Below are positions 1 through 10,282 of a DNA stretch of 15,782 bases, piece after piece. Origin of the DNA: JBCBEX01 sp038528235 (lineage in GTDB: Bacteria; Bacteroidota; Rhodothermia; Rhodothermales; Rubricoccaceae); NCBI GenBank assembly GCA_038528235.1, contig JBCBEX010000096.1, forward strand, positions 1 to 15,782, written 5' to 3'. Each line of letters starts with the position of its first letter. Position 1 is the stretch's first letter. Under the pieces are notes generated by a model. That model was not told the origin of the DNA, made no database searches, and saw only the letters and a list, made by a program, of their open reading frames with translations. Both the position numbers and the translations under genes were made by a program.

Positions 1-60
1 CTGGGACGCAACTACCTGGCGTTCGTGCACCTGGCCGCCACGATGACGCTCCTCCTCTGA
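1..60 (+). CDS. 3' end of a probable transposase gene (partial)
   Basis: The first 60 bases read in frame 1 as LGRNYLAFVHLAATMTLLL followed by TGA. Nearly every third position is G or C, unlike the AT-richer sequence that starts immediately after. A hydrophobic '(A/G)FVHLA' ending is, from memory, typical of the extreme C-terminus of IS5-like DDE transposases, so I read this as the tail of an insertion-sequence transposase entering from the left. Only 19 residues are visible and no terminal inverted repeat can be confirmed, so both the family and the coding call are tentative. The last ~16 codons of the minus-strand gene at 12-917 lie inside this stretch. Confidence 0.35.
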   Translation: MGRNYLAFVHLAATMTLLL

Positions 61-917
61 ATGTCACTACCCCCTAGCTCTTCGATGAACAACCCACGGG
101 CAATCTCAGTCACTTGGTTCGATCCTTCGGGATTACCTAGAGCTTCAGAGACCCGACGAGATAGGCGTTCTACCATGTCACGTAGGTCCCTACCAGCGGC
201 AGACTCACGGATTTTGACTAAGTCGCTCCAATCGAGAGAACTAAAGTCAGGGAAAGCGATGTCAACTACGCTGGTGAATACGCTTGGATTGAGAACCTTA
301 GACCATGGCTCACCTGCTAGTGTGGCGTTCTTCTGCGTAATGAAATTTGCCGCGCTCGGGTCAGCCGCGAAAGGCATTTTCAGACCAAATGAAATAATCG
401 AATCGTGATGAACACCTTCAATAATCGCCTTTCTCTGAAAGTGGCTTCCAGACAGCTGATCAGCCACCCCACCTGCTTGCAGATCGATTTGAACCCTAGA
501 TTTTAGTTCCTCCTTACCCGATTCGCTGAGCGAAACATCCTTAGGAACAACAAAGTCAGCCTCCAATAGCCCTGCTTCAGAAAGAATCGGGAAGAAGTCG
601 ATCTCAAAGGCCTCTACTATCGGACCTTCAAATAGAGAGTGGTACTCGCCTTCGGGAGAGGCGGACACCTTGAAAGCGTATTCATCACCGGGTAAGTAAT
701 AGCTGATCTCACTCCTATCCTCCGGGATCGTCCCAGCTGGCATGTGGAGACCAAGATTTCCATGCTCCCAGACAATCAGCCGGTAGCGGGCGTTCTCGAA
801 AGCAAGCCTATCGTACAACAAAACGCAGAGCTTGATACGACGCTCCAACTCAGACCGAGCCGACTCGCTTGCGAACCAACTACCGTTTGATCTGAGAGGG
901 AAATAAACCTCTTTCAT
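12..917 (-). CDS. Hypothetical protein in an AT-richer island, 301 aa
   Basis: I do not recognise this protein. It starts at ATG 915-917 and ends at TAG 12-14, with no signal peptide or membrane segment, so it is probably cytoplasmic. It is acidic to neutral and mixed alpha/beta in appearance. Near residues 220-255 there is a 'FPDFSSLDWSDLVKIRE' stretch followed by an Arg-rich helix, a pattern I have seen in uncharacterised accessory proteins, but this gives no function. Its base composition is visibly lower in GC than every other gene here, which suggests horizontal acquisition. The final ~16 residues are encoded by GC-rich sequence that looks like the opposite strand of a transposase end, so the natural C-terminus may have been lost or replaced. 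No good Shine-Dalgarno precedes the ATG. Coding is likely; function is unknown. Confidence 0.7.
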   Translation of the reverse strand: MKEVYFPLRSNGSWFASESARSELERRIKLCVLLYDRLAFENARYRLIVWEHGNLGLHMPAGTIPEDRSEISYYLPGDEYAFKVSASPEGEYHSLFEGPIVEAFEIDFFPILSEAGLLEADFVVPKDVSLSESGKEELKSRVQIDLQAGGVADQLSGSHFQRKAIIEGVHHDSIISFGLKMPFAADPSAANFITQKNATLAGEPWSKVLNPSVFTSVVDIAFPDFSSLDWSDLVKIRESAAGRDLRDMVERLSRRVSEALGNPEGSNQVTEIARGLFIEELGGSDIQRRSVIVAARCTNAR

Positions 918-955
918 GTCAATGAGATGACCTACTATCTCTATTTACGGACTGG

Positions 956-997
956 CTAGAACACAAGCTAATGGGTCATTAACTAGAACAAGCTAGT
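956..997. promoter_or_regulatory. Dyad and direct-repeat cluster upstream of the 12-917 gene
   Basis: Within 80 bases upstream of the minus-strand start at 917 there is a near-direct repeat, CTAGAACACAAGCTA (956-970) and CTAGAACAAGCTA (983-995), differing by a 2-base deletion. It overlaps two dyads: AGCTAAT-gggtc-ATTAACT (966-984, one mismatch) and ACTAG-aacaag-CTAGT (982-997). This arrangement is typical of an operator, so a regulator-binding site for the adjacent gene is a reasonable guess. No regulator gene is visible nearby. A weak TTG...TAGCTTGT promoter-like match on the minus strand overlaps the site. Confidence 0.35.
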
Positions 998-1032
998 CTC
1001 TATATAGTCCGGGAGTACGTCTATAGATTCAA

Positions 1033-1050
1033 TAGCAGACTTGGCTGCTA
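1033..1050. terminator. Small hairpin downstream of the S9 peptidase gene
   Basis: TAGCAG-acttgg-CTGCTA forms a perfect 6-bp stem with a 6-nt loop, about 65 nt past the S9 peptidase stop in its direction of transcription. There is no clear T tract on the minus strand, so it is at best a weak terminator or an mRNA 3'-end stabiliser. It lies within the AT-richer stretch. Confidence 0.25.
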
Positions 1051-1113
1051 GTAACACTGCTTTATTCATACCACGCTGAAGCTGACCGGCTCAATTTCAC
1101 AGGAGTCTGAACA

Positions 1114-3174
1114 CTACTCTGCGGGCGTTATCTCCTCTGATGTGGCTACGCCGAGCACGTCCTCCAAGAAGGTAGCCTGGTAGCGGTAGTAGAACAGCCG
1201 GTTGGCGAGCTTGCGCCAGCCGTGCCCCTCGTCGAGGAAGCGCACGTACGGGGCGGGCACGCCGCGCGCACGGAGGGTGCGCACCATCACCTCCGTCTCG
1301 GCGATGTCGATGCGTGGGTCGCGGGCGCCGTGCGAATACAGCACCGGCACGTCGATGCGGTCCGCCTGGCGGATGGGCGAGTTCTCCTCGTAGAAGGCCC
1401 GCCAGCGCGGCTCGGTGATGTCGCCGTACTCGATGCGGTCGGAGGCTTTGAGGCCGGGCGAGGCCACCTCAAGCGCGGTCACCCAGTCGGCCACGCCGTA
1501 GAGCGCGGCCCCGGCGGCGAAGTGGCCAGGGTAGGCCGCCAGCACGGCGTTGACGGCATAGCCGCCGTAGGAGCCGCCCACCACGGCGGCGCGGTCGGCG
1601 TCCACGAGGCCCTGTTCGCCGAGCCAGGTGAGCATGTCCACGAGGTCGCGCACGGAGTCGAGGCGGCGCTCCTGGTCGTCGAGCGTGACGTAGGTGTGGC
1701 CGAAGCCCGTCGAGCCGCGCACGTTGGGCTCGAAGACGGCCAGCCCGCGGTCGACATGGTACTGCACGACGGGGTCGAACGTGGGCCGCGACTGCGCCGT
1801 CGGGCCGCCGTGGACGAAGAACACCACGGGCGGCGGGCCGTCGTCGGTGCCCGCAGCAGCGCGCGAGGCGTCGTCGGGGAGGTAGAGCAGGCCCTGCACG
1901 GTCACGCCGTCGCGGGCGGGCAGCGTGATGCTCTGTGGCCGGACGAGCCGCTCCGGGTCGAGGCCCCCCAGGCTCGCCGTGAACGGCTGATGCACGGCAC
2001 CGCTGTCGAGGTCCCACACGACGACGCTGCCGGGCGTCCGCCAGCCGTCGATGGTGATCGCCAGCCGAGGCGCGCCCGTCGTGCAGTGGAGGCCGTAGAC
2101 GCCCTCGGGTAGATCGGGCGCGTCCACCACGGCCTCGTCGCTTCCCGCTTTGGCCTGGAGGTCGCGGGCCTGGAGTCGGCTGTAGCCGCCGTCGTTGACG
2201 CTCCACACGAGGAAGCGGCCGCCCTCGCCACAGAGCGTCACCTCCTCCGCGTCGCCCTCGGCCGCCGCGATGGTCTCGAAGCCTCCGCTCTCACCATTGG
2301 CACCGAGACGGTAGAACGCCAACGCGGCGAAATCGCGGTCGCGGTTGGTGGCGAGGTAGAACCCCGAGCCGTCGGGGGCCCAGGCGATGCCGCCGCGCGT
2401 GTGGTTGGCGCGCCGCTCCGGCTTCGAGAGCGTGTCGAGGTCGCCGCTCTGGAGGTCGAGGAGGTAGAGGTTGTCCGAGTCCTCGCCGACCGTCTCGCTC
2501 ACGACGGCGTAGCGCCCGTCCGGCGAGGCACTGCGGACGAAGAAGCCGAAGGTGCCTTCGAAGACGAGCCGGGGTTCGCCGCCCCCAGAATCATCGGTGC
2601 TCAGGTCCGCGACGTAGAGGTCGTAGTCGAGGCGGTTGCGTTCGGTGGAGGCGTAGGCGACGGTGTCGTCCGCGAGGAAGTCGCCGAAGGCGCGGAAGCC
2701 GCCGCTGACGGCCGGGAGCACGCGCCGCTCGTCGGTGCCGGCGGCGTTGATGCGGAAGTAGGCCTCCTGCTCGTTGCCGTCGTCGTCGGCCCCGTAGAGC
2801 AGGTCGCCGCCGGGCGTCCAGCGGAAGAACCGGATGCCGGTGCCGTAGGTGAGGCGCTGCGGCTGGCCGCCCGTCGCGGGCATCGTCCACACCTGCGCCT
2901 CGCCGGTGATCGACCACAGGAACGCGACCGTCTCGCCGTCGGGCGAGAGCCGCGCGCTGCTCACGCCGCCGTTCTGCGCGAGCAGGTAGCGCCCGATGTC
3001 GGCCGGATCGCTTCCCGCGAGTCCTGCCCCCGGCGTCTCGCCCGTGGGCGAGATGGCCTCCAGGCTCTCGTCATACCCCACCTCGCCCCCGGCGACCTGG
3101 GCGTGCGCAGCGGGCATCACAAGACCTGCCAGCAACACAGCGACGGCAATTCGGAAGAAAGACGACGGAGACAT
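1114..3174 (-). CDS. Secreted S9 family (prolyl oligopeptidase-type) serine peptidase, 686 aa
   Basis: This is an exported serine peptidase of the S9 family (dipeptidyl/acylaminoacyl-peptidase type) that would cleave short peptides in the periplasm or outside. Starting at ATG 3174, residues 1-26 form a signal peptide with a hydrophobic core and a c-region ending AHA|Q. Residues ~45-400 carry beta-propeller-like repeats, with phrases such as 'RLSPDGETVAF' and 'SPDGRYAVV'. The C-terminal third is an alpha/beta hydrolase with a complete triad: Ser535 in GGSYGGY, Asp619 in GARDPRI and His651 in EGHGW. The length suits the family. An in-frame ATG at 3228 would add 18 residues (704 aa), but it puts an odd extension before a perfect signal peptide, so 3174 is preferred. 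It appears to be transcribed alone. The family call is firm; substrate specificity cannot be read. Confidence 0.95.
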   Translation of the reverse strand: MSPSSFFRIAVAVLLAGLVMPAAHAQVAGGEVGYDESLEAISPTGETPGAGLAGSDPADIGRYLLAQNGGVSSARLSPDGETVAFLWSITGEAQVWTMPATGGQPQRLTYGTGIRFFRWTPGGDLLYGADDDGNEQEAYFRINAAGTDERRVLPAVSGGFRAFGDFLADDTVAYASTERNRLDYDLYVADLSTDDSGGGEPRLVFEGTFGFFVRSASPDGRYAVVSETVGEDSDNLYLLDLQSGDLDTLSKPERRANHTRGGIAWAPDGSGFYLATNRDRDFAALAFYRLGANGESGGFETIAAAEGDAEEVTLCGEGGRFLVWSVNDGGYSRLQARDLQAKAGSDEAVVDAPDLPEGVYGLHCTTGAPRLAITIDGWRTPGSVVVWDLDSGAVHQPFTASLGGLDPERLVRPQSITLPARDGVTVQGLLYLPDDASRAAAGTDDGPPPVVFFVHGGPTAQSRPTFDPVVQYHVDRGLAVFEPNVRGSTGFGHTYVTLDDQERRLDSVRDLVDMLTWLGEQGLVDADRAAVVGGSYGGYAVNAVLAAYPGHFAAGAALYGVADWVTALEVASPGLKASDRIEYGDITEPRWRAFYEENSPIRQADRIDVPVLYSHGARDPRIDIAETEVMVRTLRARGVPAPYVRFLDEGHGWRKLANRLFYYRYQATFLEDVLGVATSEEITPAE

Positions 3175-3463
3175 GGGCCGGAGAAGGTGCAGCGAGAGGT
3201 GGTGGTATGTGGGCCAGCGTGGGACCATTCAGTGGGCTGAGGATGATACGCCTCCGGGCCACGGGGGAATCAATGCCTCTGAGGGCGTTGGGCTACATCG
3301 GTGGGTCCGTCGTCTCTCTCCACTGTTGTCATCTCAGAATTGATTACTGCTTGAACCTGCGGTTTCGGGATCCATACCATCCATCGTATGGATTGACTGC
3401 GTCGGCCTTCGGCTCCCACCTTCGCGCCGGTAAGGGTAGGTATTCACTCAGATCCGCTCTCCT
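3175..3463. other. Intergenic stretch upstream of the S9 peptidase
   Basis: No convincing gene is seen here. Short reading frames exist but have no recognisable features. A perfect 8-bp hairpin, ATCCATAC-catccatc-GTATGGAT, occupies 3370-3393. It has no T tract on either side, so it may be a structural or regulatory RNA element rather than a terminator. The S9 promoter presumably lies within the first 100 bases, but I cannot identify a convincing one. The interspersed repeat copy A begins at 3464. Confidence 0.4.
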
Positions 3464-3613
3464 TGTCATCCTGAGCGCAATCCGCACAGCGGATGAAGCC
3501 AGAAGTGCCTGCCCTCGCGAACGCGGGGGATCTGGTTCGTATCTCCCCGCCAAGAAGCGAATTGGATGCTGATCCATAGATCCTTCGACTCGCTGCGCTC
3601 GCTCAGAATGACA
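3464..3613 (+). repeat. Interspersed repeat with terminal inverted repeats, copy A (150 bp)
   Basis: The element starts TGTCATCCTGAGCGC and ends GCTCAGAATGACA, so its ends are inverted copies of TGTCATyCTGAGC. Inside are a GC dyad near the left end (AATCCGCACAGCGGAT), a CGCGAACGCGGGGG segment, and GATCCTTCGACTCGCTGCGC near the right end. The reverse complement of 10134-10282 matches it closely over the left ~70 and right ~35 bases, with a divergent middle. Size, terminal inverted repeats and multiple copies suggest a non-autonomous mobile or REP/MITE-like family. Short frames read through it give the peptide string LSERSESKD, which I recall as a recurrent spurious database translation, so they are not called as genes. 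Confidence 0.85.
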
Positions 3614-3690
3614 TCGTCTTGTAGAAGCTTACCCTTGTCAGCGCCTTCGTGGGAATGACTCTGTGGGTAGCGACGAATCACCATGTTTTG

Positions 3691-5022
3691 CTAAGGCGCA
3701 TCCAGGACGGCCCGGAAGCCCTGCCCTTCGTTGCCGTAGCTGGCCTCGTAGGCCCCGTACGTCCGGTCGGCCACCTCGGCGAGGGCGAGCAGCCCCTCCG
3801 TGCCGCCCCGGTAGCCGCTGCCGAGCGCGCGCGGCCCCGGCCAGTCCGCGTTGACGAAGCCGTACGGGTAGCCGAAGTCGTCCACGAACCCCTGGCCGGG
3901 CGTCCCGATAAACGCGCGGCCCTCCGGCGTACCGACCGAGACGACGCGCTCCCACAGCCCACCGCGGAGGTCGACCGCGCCCCAGCGGGAGCGCCGCTCG
4001 GACGCCCCAACACGCTCCGGGAGTGCGCCGTCGGCGTAGCGGGCGGAGTCGGCGGGGGTACCTGCGGCGGCCTTCTCGTATTCCAGTTCCGTCATAGGGC
4101 GGAGGCCCGCCCAGGAGGCCCAGCCGATGCCGTCGGCCCAGCCGAGGAAGTTCGCGGCGCGGTCTGGAAAGACGGCCGCGCAGCCGTCGTCGCGGCAGGA
4201 AATCGTGCCACCCTTGTCCGCGTAGCCCGGATACGTCGAGATGTCGCGCGCGGACCGGGCACGCGGTGACAGTAGCGTGAGGAAGTCGGCGTACTGCGCC
4301 TGTGTGATGGGATACTTCATCACGTAGAACGCCTCCGTCCCCTTCGGAAACCCCGCTGGAATCGGCCCGGCCTGGTCGCCGCCGACGTACGCCTCGCCGT
4401 CGGGCACGTCGTAGTGCAACGCCGACGGCCCCGCGCCCACGGCGATCTCGTCTTCGGACGCGATGCGGTAGGTCCCACCGTCGGCCGAGCGAAACGCATT
4501 CGGCTGGCGGAGGCTGTCGACAACCGCTTCGCCGACCACGAACGGGCCGCCGGGCACGTGCACAAGTTCGACGCCAAGAACGCGGATCGGCACGCCGTCG
4601 TCCGGCAGGTCGAAGTAGCTCACGCCGTAGGTCCACGTGGCCTGGACGGTGGCCTGGACCTCGCCTCGGCCGTCAGCGGCGCGGTGCAGCACGAGGCCGT
4701 TCGCGTACCCGGCTGGTAGCATCGAGGGCGTCGCCGTTGGGGAGACGCGGCCCTCGGCGGTGACTTCGGACGTGAACCGGAGGCTGCTCCACACGCCGGG
4801 CTCGCGTTCGAACTTGGCGAAGAGCCACACGGCATCCCAGCTCTCGCCGTCGCGCCACGACTCGTTCCATGCGACCTCGAAGGTGATGGGGACGGTCTGC
4901 GCTGCGGTGTCCCGGTCCGCGAGGTGAACGCGGACGTTCTCGATCTGGACGGACTGGGCATGCACCCCAGCAGCTAAACCGAGGCAGAGCAGAGCAAGGA
5001 CGGCGAGCGCAAGGCGGTGCAT
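3691..5022 (-). CDS. Secreted SUMF1/formylglycine-generating-enzyme-fold protein, 443 aa
   Basis: Residues 1-23 are a signal peptide (cleavage after HAQ), so the product is exported. Residues ~24-145 are a beta-rich N-terminal domain containing 'VAWNESWRDGESWDAVWLF', a module I associate with SUMF1-type proteins of Bacteroidota and relatives. The SUMF1/FGE-sulfatase fold follows from about residue 149: LVHVPGGPFVVG, MKYPITQAQYADFL, LRPMTELEYEKAA near 306, and GFRAV at the C-terminus. The usual 'HGNVWEW' motif is degraded to 'RGGLWERV', and no Cys pair matches the FGE copper-binding cysteines, so sulfatase activation is unlikely. An envelope binding or structural role is more plausible. ATG 5020-5022 fits the signal peptide; TAG lies at 3691-3693. 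It shares a family with the protein at 14671-15519. Confidence 0.88.
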   Translation of the reverse strand: MHRLALAVLALLCLGLAAGVHAQSVQIENVRVHLADRDTAAQTVPITFEVAWNESWRDGESWDAVWLFAKFEREPGVWSSLRFTSEVTAEGRVSPTATPSMLPAGYANGLVLHRAADGRGEVQATVQATWTYGVSYFDLPDDGVPIRVLGVELVHVPGGPFVVGEAVVDSLRQPNAFRSADGGTYRIASEDEIAVGAGPSALHYDVPDGEAYVGGDQAGPIPAGFPKGTEAFYVMKYPITQAQYADFLTLLSPRARSARDISTYPGYADKGGTISCRDDGCAAVFPDRAANFLGWADGIGWASWAGLRPMTELEYEKAAAGTPADSARYADGALPERVGASERRSRWGAVDLRGGLWERVVSVGTPEGRAFIGTPGQGFVDDFGYPYGFVNADWPGPRALGSGYRGGTEGLLALAEVADRTYGAYEASYGNEGQGFRAVLDAP

Positions 5023-5170
5023 AGCTGGCGGGGCGGTAACGGCAGAAGGGCGACACCGCAGTGTAACGCCTGCGGACCAAACCTGCTGCTCGCGTCGACA
5101 GGCGGCGCATGCATGCGGTCAAGCGGCAGGCGAATGGTCCACTGCTCCCGGAGGCCCCGCGTCCGTACCG

Positions 5171-5866
5171 CTACGCCACCAGGTCCAGCAAGTCGCGCAC
5201 GGCGTAGTCCGCATCGTCCGGAAGATCGCCGTCGCCGATCCAGATCGCGGCTACCCCGGCCGCCTGGCCACCGCCCACGTCCCGCCGTGCGCTGTCGCCG
5301 ATCATCACGCAGTCGCTCGCGCCCACGCCCATCTGCTCCATCACCCGATGAAACGCGCGGGGCGACGGCTTCACACTACCGAGGTCCGACGAGAAGACGA
5401 CCACTTCGAACAGGTCCAGGACGCCCGCCCTGCGGAGTTCATGCCGCCACGACTCGGCCTCCGCCCAGATGTCGGCGATCAATGCCAGCCGGTGCGTCGC
5501 GGCGAGGCGGTGCAAGGCCGCCGCATACGGCGCGGGGACCTGCCCCAACTCATGCGCCGCGAACGTTTGCGCGAGGCGGCGTATGTCGTCGTCGCTCACG
5601 TCAGCGGCCTCGGGTAGCACATGCAGAGCTTGCGACACCGTAGGGAATCGGTCGTGGTAGGCCGGGTCGCGGTAGCGCACGGCGAGGTAGGCGTAGCACG
5701 CCGTGATGAGCGCGTGGACCCGCTCGGGCGGCAGCGCCCCGCCGAGGTCGCGGTAGGTAGCCGTGTAGTCCTCATCGGGGCCGAAGCGGTCCGCGCCGAA
5801 CATGAACGTCTGGTTCATGTCGAGCAGCAGCACCGGAAAGCGGTCGAGGAGGTAGGCTCCGCTCAT
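5171..5866 (-). CDS. HAD-like hydrolase with altered catalytic motifs, 231 aa
   Basis: This is a haloacid-dehalogenase-superfamily protein, probably a cytoplasmic phosphatase-like enzyme. Motif I is at LLLDMNQTF: the nucleophile Asp16 and Thr20 are present, but the usual second Asp is Asn18. Residues ~22-110 form a helical C1-type cap. Motif II, normally hydrophobic-S/T-N, reads LIADIW (129-134). Motif III Lys166 lies in SVKPSPRAF and motif IV is GDSARRD (Asp191, Asp196). Fold and length (~230 aa) fit subfamily I HADs. Asn at the general acid/base position argues against ordinary phosphatase chemistry, though I recall related 'DMNxTFMFG' proteins, so it may be a family trait. ATG 5864-5866 is clear. 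The gene sits 84 nt downstream of the Omp-like gene in the same direction and may share its transcript. Confidence 0.88.
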   Translation of the reverse strand: MSGAYLLDRFPVLLLDMNQTFMFGADRFGPDEDYTATYRDLGGALPPERVHALITACYAYLAVRYRDPAYHDRFPTVSQALHVLPEAADVSDDDIRRLAQTFAAHELGQVPAPYAAALHRLAATHRLALIADIWAEAESWRHELRRAGVLDLFEVVVFSSDLGSVKPSPRAFHRVMEQMGVGASDCVMIGDSARRDVGGGQAAGVAAIWIGDGDLPDDADYAVRDLLDLVA

Positions 5867-5950
5867 GGCATCAACGAGACTTGCGGGACGACTCAGGACG
5901 TGCTACGGGGCGGAACCAGCCGCGCCCCCGCTCCCTCCTGAACGACGGCC

Positions 5951-7228
5951 TCAGAAGATCCGGTTCGGGTACAGGATCAGCTGGATGAAGTTGAACTCGA
6001 CGTTGCCGAAGGCGATGTCTCCGTCATCGGCCACGGGCAGGCTCAGGGTAGGGTACCACCGGAGGTTGGTCCGCAGGATCCACGACTGGAGCCGGTTCGG
6101 CCGGATGTCCCAGCCGAAGGTGAGCCCGAAGCCGACCTGCTGTTCCTCCACGTCGGCGGTCCGCTGCCCCTCGAAGGCCTCCTCGAAACTGAGTCGTTCA
6201 TAGCTGATGGCGGGCCCGACGAACGGGACAAAGCCGTGGTAGTCGAACAGGTACTTGGTGACCTCGAAGACGACGGAGCGCCGCTCTAGCGCCTGCGCCG
6301 CGCCGTAGGCGTTCGTGGAGGTCCCGTAGCTCCGGTACGCGAGGCCGATGTTGAGGTCGGGCCGGTGGAGGTAATACCCGAGGCCGAGGTCCGGCATGAG
6401 CGAGATACCGTAGCGCTCCAGGTAGGGCCGGGCGGCTGTATTGTAGCTGCTCTGGCCCAGCCAGAAGGCCGAGGACATGCCTACCCCGAGAAAGAACCCG
6501 TCGAGCTTGCCCTGGCTGGCCAGCCGCTCCGTGACCGCCTGCGTCCGGCCCGACTCCCAGGCCGTCTCCGCGCTGATCGTCGTGTCCAGCATGTACCGAT
6601 AGGCCAGGTTCACATAGACCGGCGGAAGGCTGACGGTTTCGCGGGTCGCCCGGTCGATGGCGTAGTCGTTCTCGTTGGCGTAATTCCACGCGAGCCCCAG
6701 TTCGACCAGGTGATTCCGGGCGTTGAAAGTCACGCCGCCCAGGAGTGGAAAGGCGGTCTGGTACAACTCAGGCCCATTCCCGAAAGCCAGGTTGCTGTTG
6801 GCGTGTTCGAAATAGAACGGGGCGATGGAGACCCCAACGTAGGGTCTGAACTTGGCGTGCTGGATCCGCCAGGGGTAGTACTTGAAGACGGTCTCCACAC
6901 CGCGCAAGAACTGGATCTCCTGCCCTCGCGCCTCGGTCTGCGGTGCGTAGAGAGGAATCGCGATGTGGAAGTCCGCGTGCCCCCAGAAGTGGGTGCCGCC
7001 GATGACAAAGCGAGGGGCGTAGGCGCTCGGCAGGTCAAACATTTGGACGCGGCCTGCGCCGTCGAGGTACCGCGTAGTCCCCCCGACGCTGACTTCCACG
7101 TCGAGCCCCAAGTGAAGCTGCGCGAAGCGGTGCCGGGTCTGCTTCTCCGTGTAGACCTGGGCCTCGCACAGCTGGACCGGCAGCAATAGCAGGAGTGGTA
7201 GGAGGAGCTTTGCTCTCAAGGTGCGCAT
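5951..7228 (-). CDS. Predicted outer-membrane beta-barrel-like protein, 425 aa
   Basis: The specific family is not recognised. From ATG 7228 the protein begins with an Arg/Lys n-region and a Leu-rich core (MRTLRAKLLLPLLLLLP), with likely cleavage before Q or V at about residue 23, so it is exported. Cys20 is not in a lipobox (Leu precedes it). The mature part alternates aromatic/hydrophobic and polar residues in many short strands, such as 'FRPYVGVSIAPFYFEH' and 'PDLGLGYYLHRPDLNIGLAYR', and the final residue is Phe, a classic C-terminal signal for outer-membrane barrel assembly. A GTG at 7246 would add six residues; ATG is preferred. A hairpin at 7296-7324 separates it from the upstream kinase gene, so it may be transcribed independently. 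Confidence 0.8.
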   Translation of the reverse strand: MRTLRAKLLLPLLLLLPVQLCEAQVYTEKQTRHRFAQLHLGLDVEVSVGGTTRYLDGAGRVQMFDLPSAYAPRFVIGGTHFWGHADFHIAIPLYAPQTEARGQEIQFLRGVETVFKYYPWRIQHAKFRPYVGVSIAPFYFEHANSNLAFGNGPELYQTAFPLLGGVTFNARNHLVELGLAWNYANENDYAIDRATRETVSLPPVYVNLAYRYMLDTTISAETAWESGRTQAVTERLASQGKLDGFFLGVGMSSAFWLGQSSYNTAARPYLERYGISLMPDLGLGYYLHRPDLNIGLAYRSYGTSTNAYGAAQALERRSVVFEVTKYLFDYHGFVPFVGPAISYERLSFEEAFEGQRTADVEEQQVGFGLTFGWDIRPNRLQSWILRTNLRWYPTLSLPVADDGDIAFGNVEFNFIQLILYPNRIF

Positions 7229-7295
7229 AGGGCGGCGTGCAATCACGGTGCGTCTCAGGGCCGTGGCAACATAGGCGCGTCCGTTGAGCTTCCGC

Positions 7296-7324
7296 TGGCC
7301 GTACGTGCTCGTTCGTACAGGCCA
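7296..7324. terminator. Hairpin between the kinase and Omp-like genes
   Basis: TGGCCGTACG (7296-7305) pairs with CGTAC-a-GGCCA (7314-7324), giving a 10-bp stem with one bulged A and an 8-nt loop. It lies 28 nt beyond the kinase stop in the direction of transcription. No T run follows on the minus strand, so it may be a non-canonical terminator or an mRNA-end stabilising structure. Confidence 0.4.
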
Positions 7325-7351
7325 GAGCGCATGACGCGTGTTGGGAGGACT

Positions 7352-10072
<2,721 letters not shown>

Positions 10073-10133
10073 CGGCTTAGGTACTTCGCCCCGAGGCACA
10101 CGCCAGGGCTGACAGAGGGATAGCTCAGAGAAA

Positions 10134-10282
10134 TGTCATCCTGAGCGAGCGCAGCGAGTCGAAGGATCTTTGTCCATCTCGGCGCTCATCGCGAGAATTG
10201 AAAGCTGGAACGTAGATCCCCCGCTTTCGCGGGGGCAGGCTCTTCGACGCCATCCGCTGCGCGGATTCTGCTCAGGATGACA
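10134..10282 (-). repeat. Interspersed repeat with terminal inverted repeats, copy B (149 bp)
   Basis: Ends are TGTCATCCTGAGCGAGC and GCTCAGGATGACA, inverted relative to each other. Its reverse complement aligns with 3464-3613. It contains a 7-bp stem, CCCCCGC-tttc-GCGGGGG (10218-10235), and a dyad, ATCCGCTGCGCGGAT. The element occupies about half of the 305-nt gap between the kinase start (10072) and the sigma stop (10378). Its stems could terminate or stabilise sigma-gene transcripts and so weaken co-transcription with the kinase. The remainder of the gap (10283-10377) has a possible GGGAG/CTCCC hairpin and no gene I can support. Confidence 0.85.

Noticed and set aside
1222..3240. Long plus-strand frames antisense to the S9 peptidase
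   Set aside because: Low-complexity Ala/Val/Gly/Arg content and no motif; the minus strand carries a full catalytic triad and signal peptide.
3638..4636. 332-codon minus-strand frame overlapping the first SUMF1 gene
   Set aside because: It is an Arg/Gly/Pro-rich out-of-phase shadow; the 443-residue frame has a signal peptide and SUMF1 motifs.
5107..5116. Perfect 10-bp palindrome GCATGCATGC upstream of the first SUMF1 gene
   Set aside because: It is isolated, short and lacks a partner copy; it could be a chance event in GC-rich DNA.
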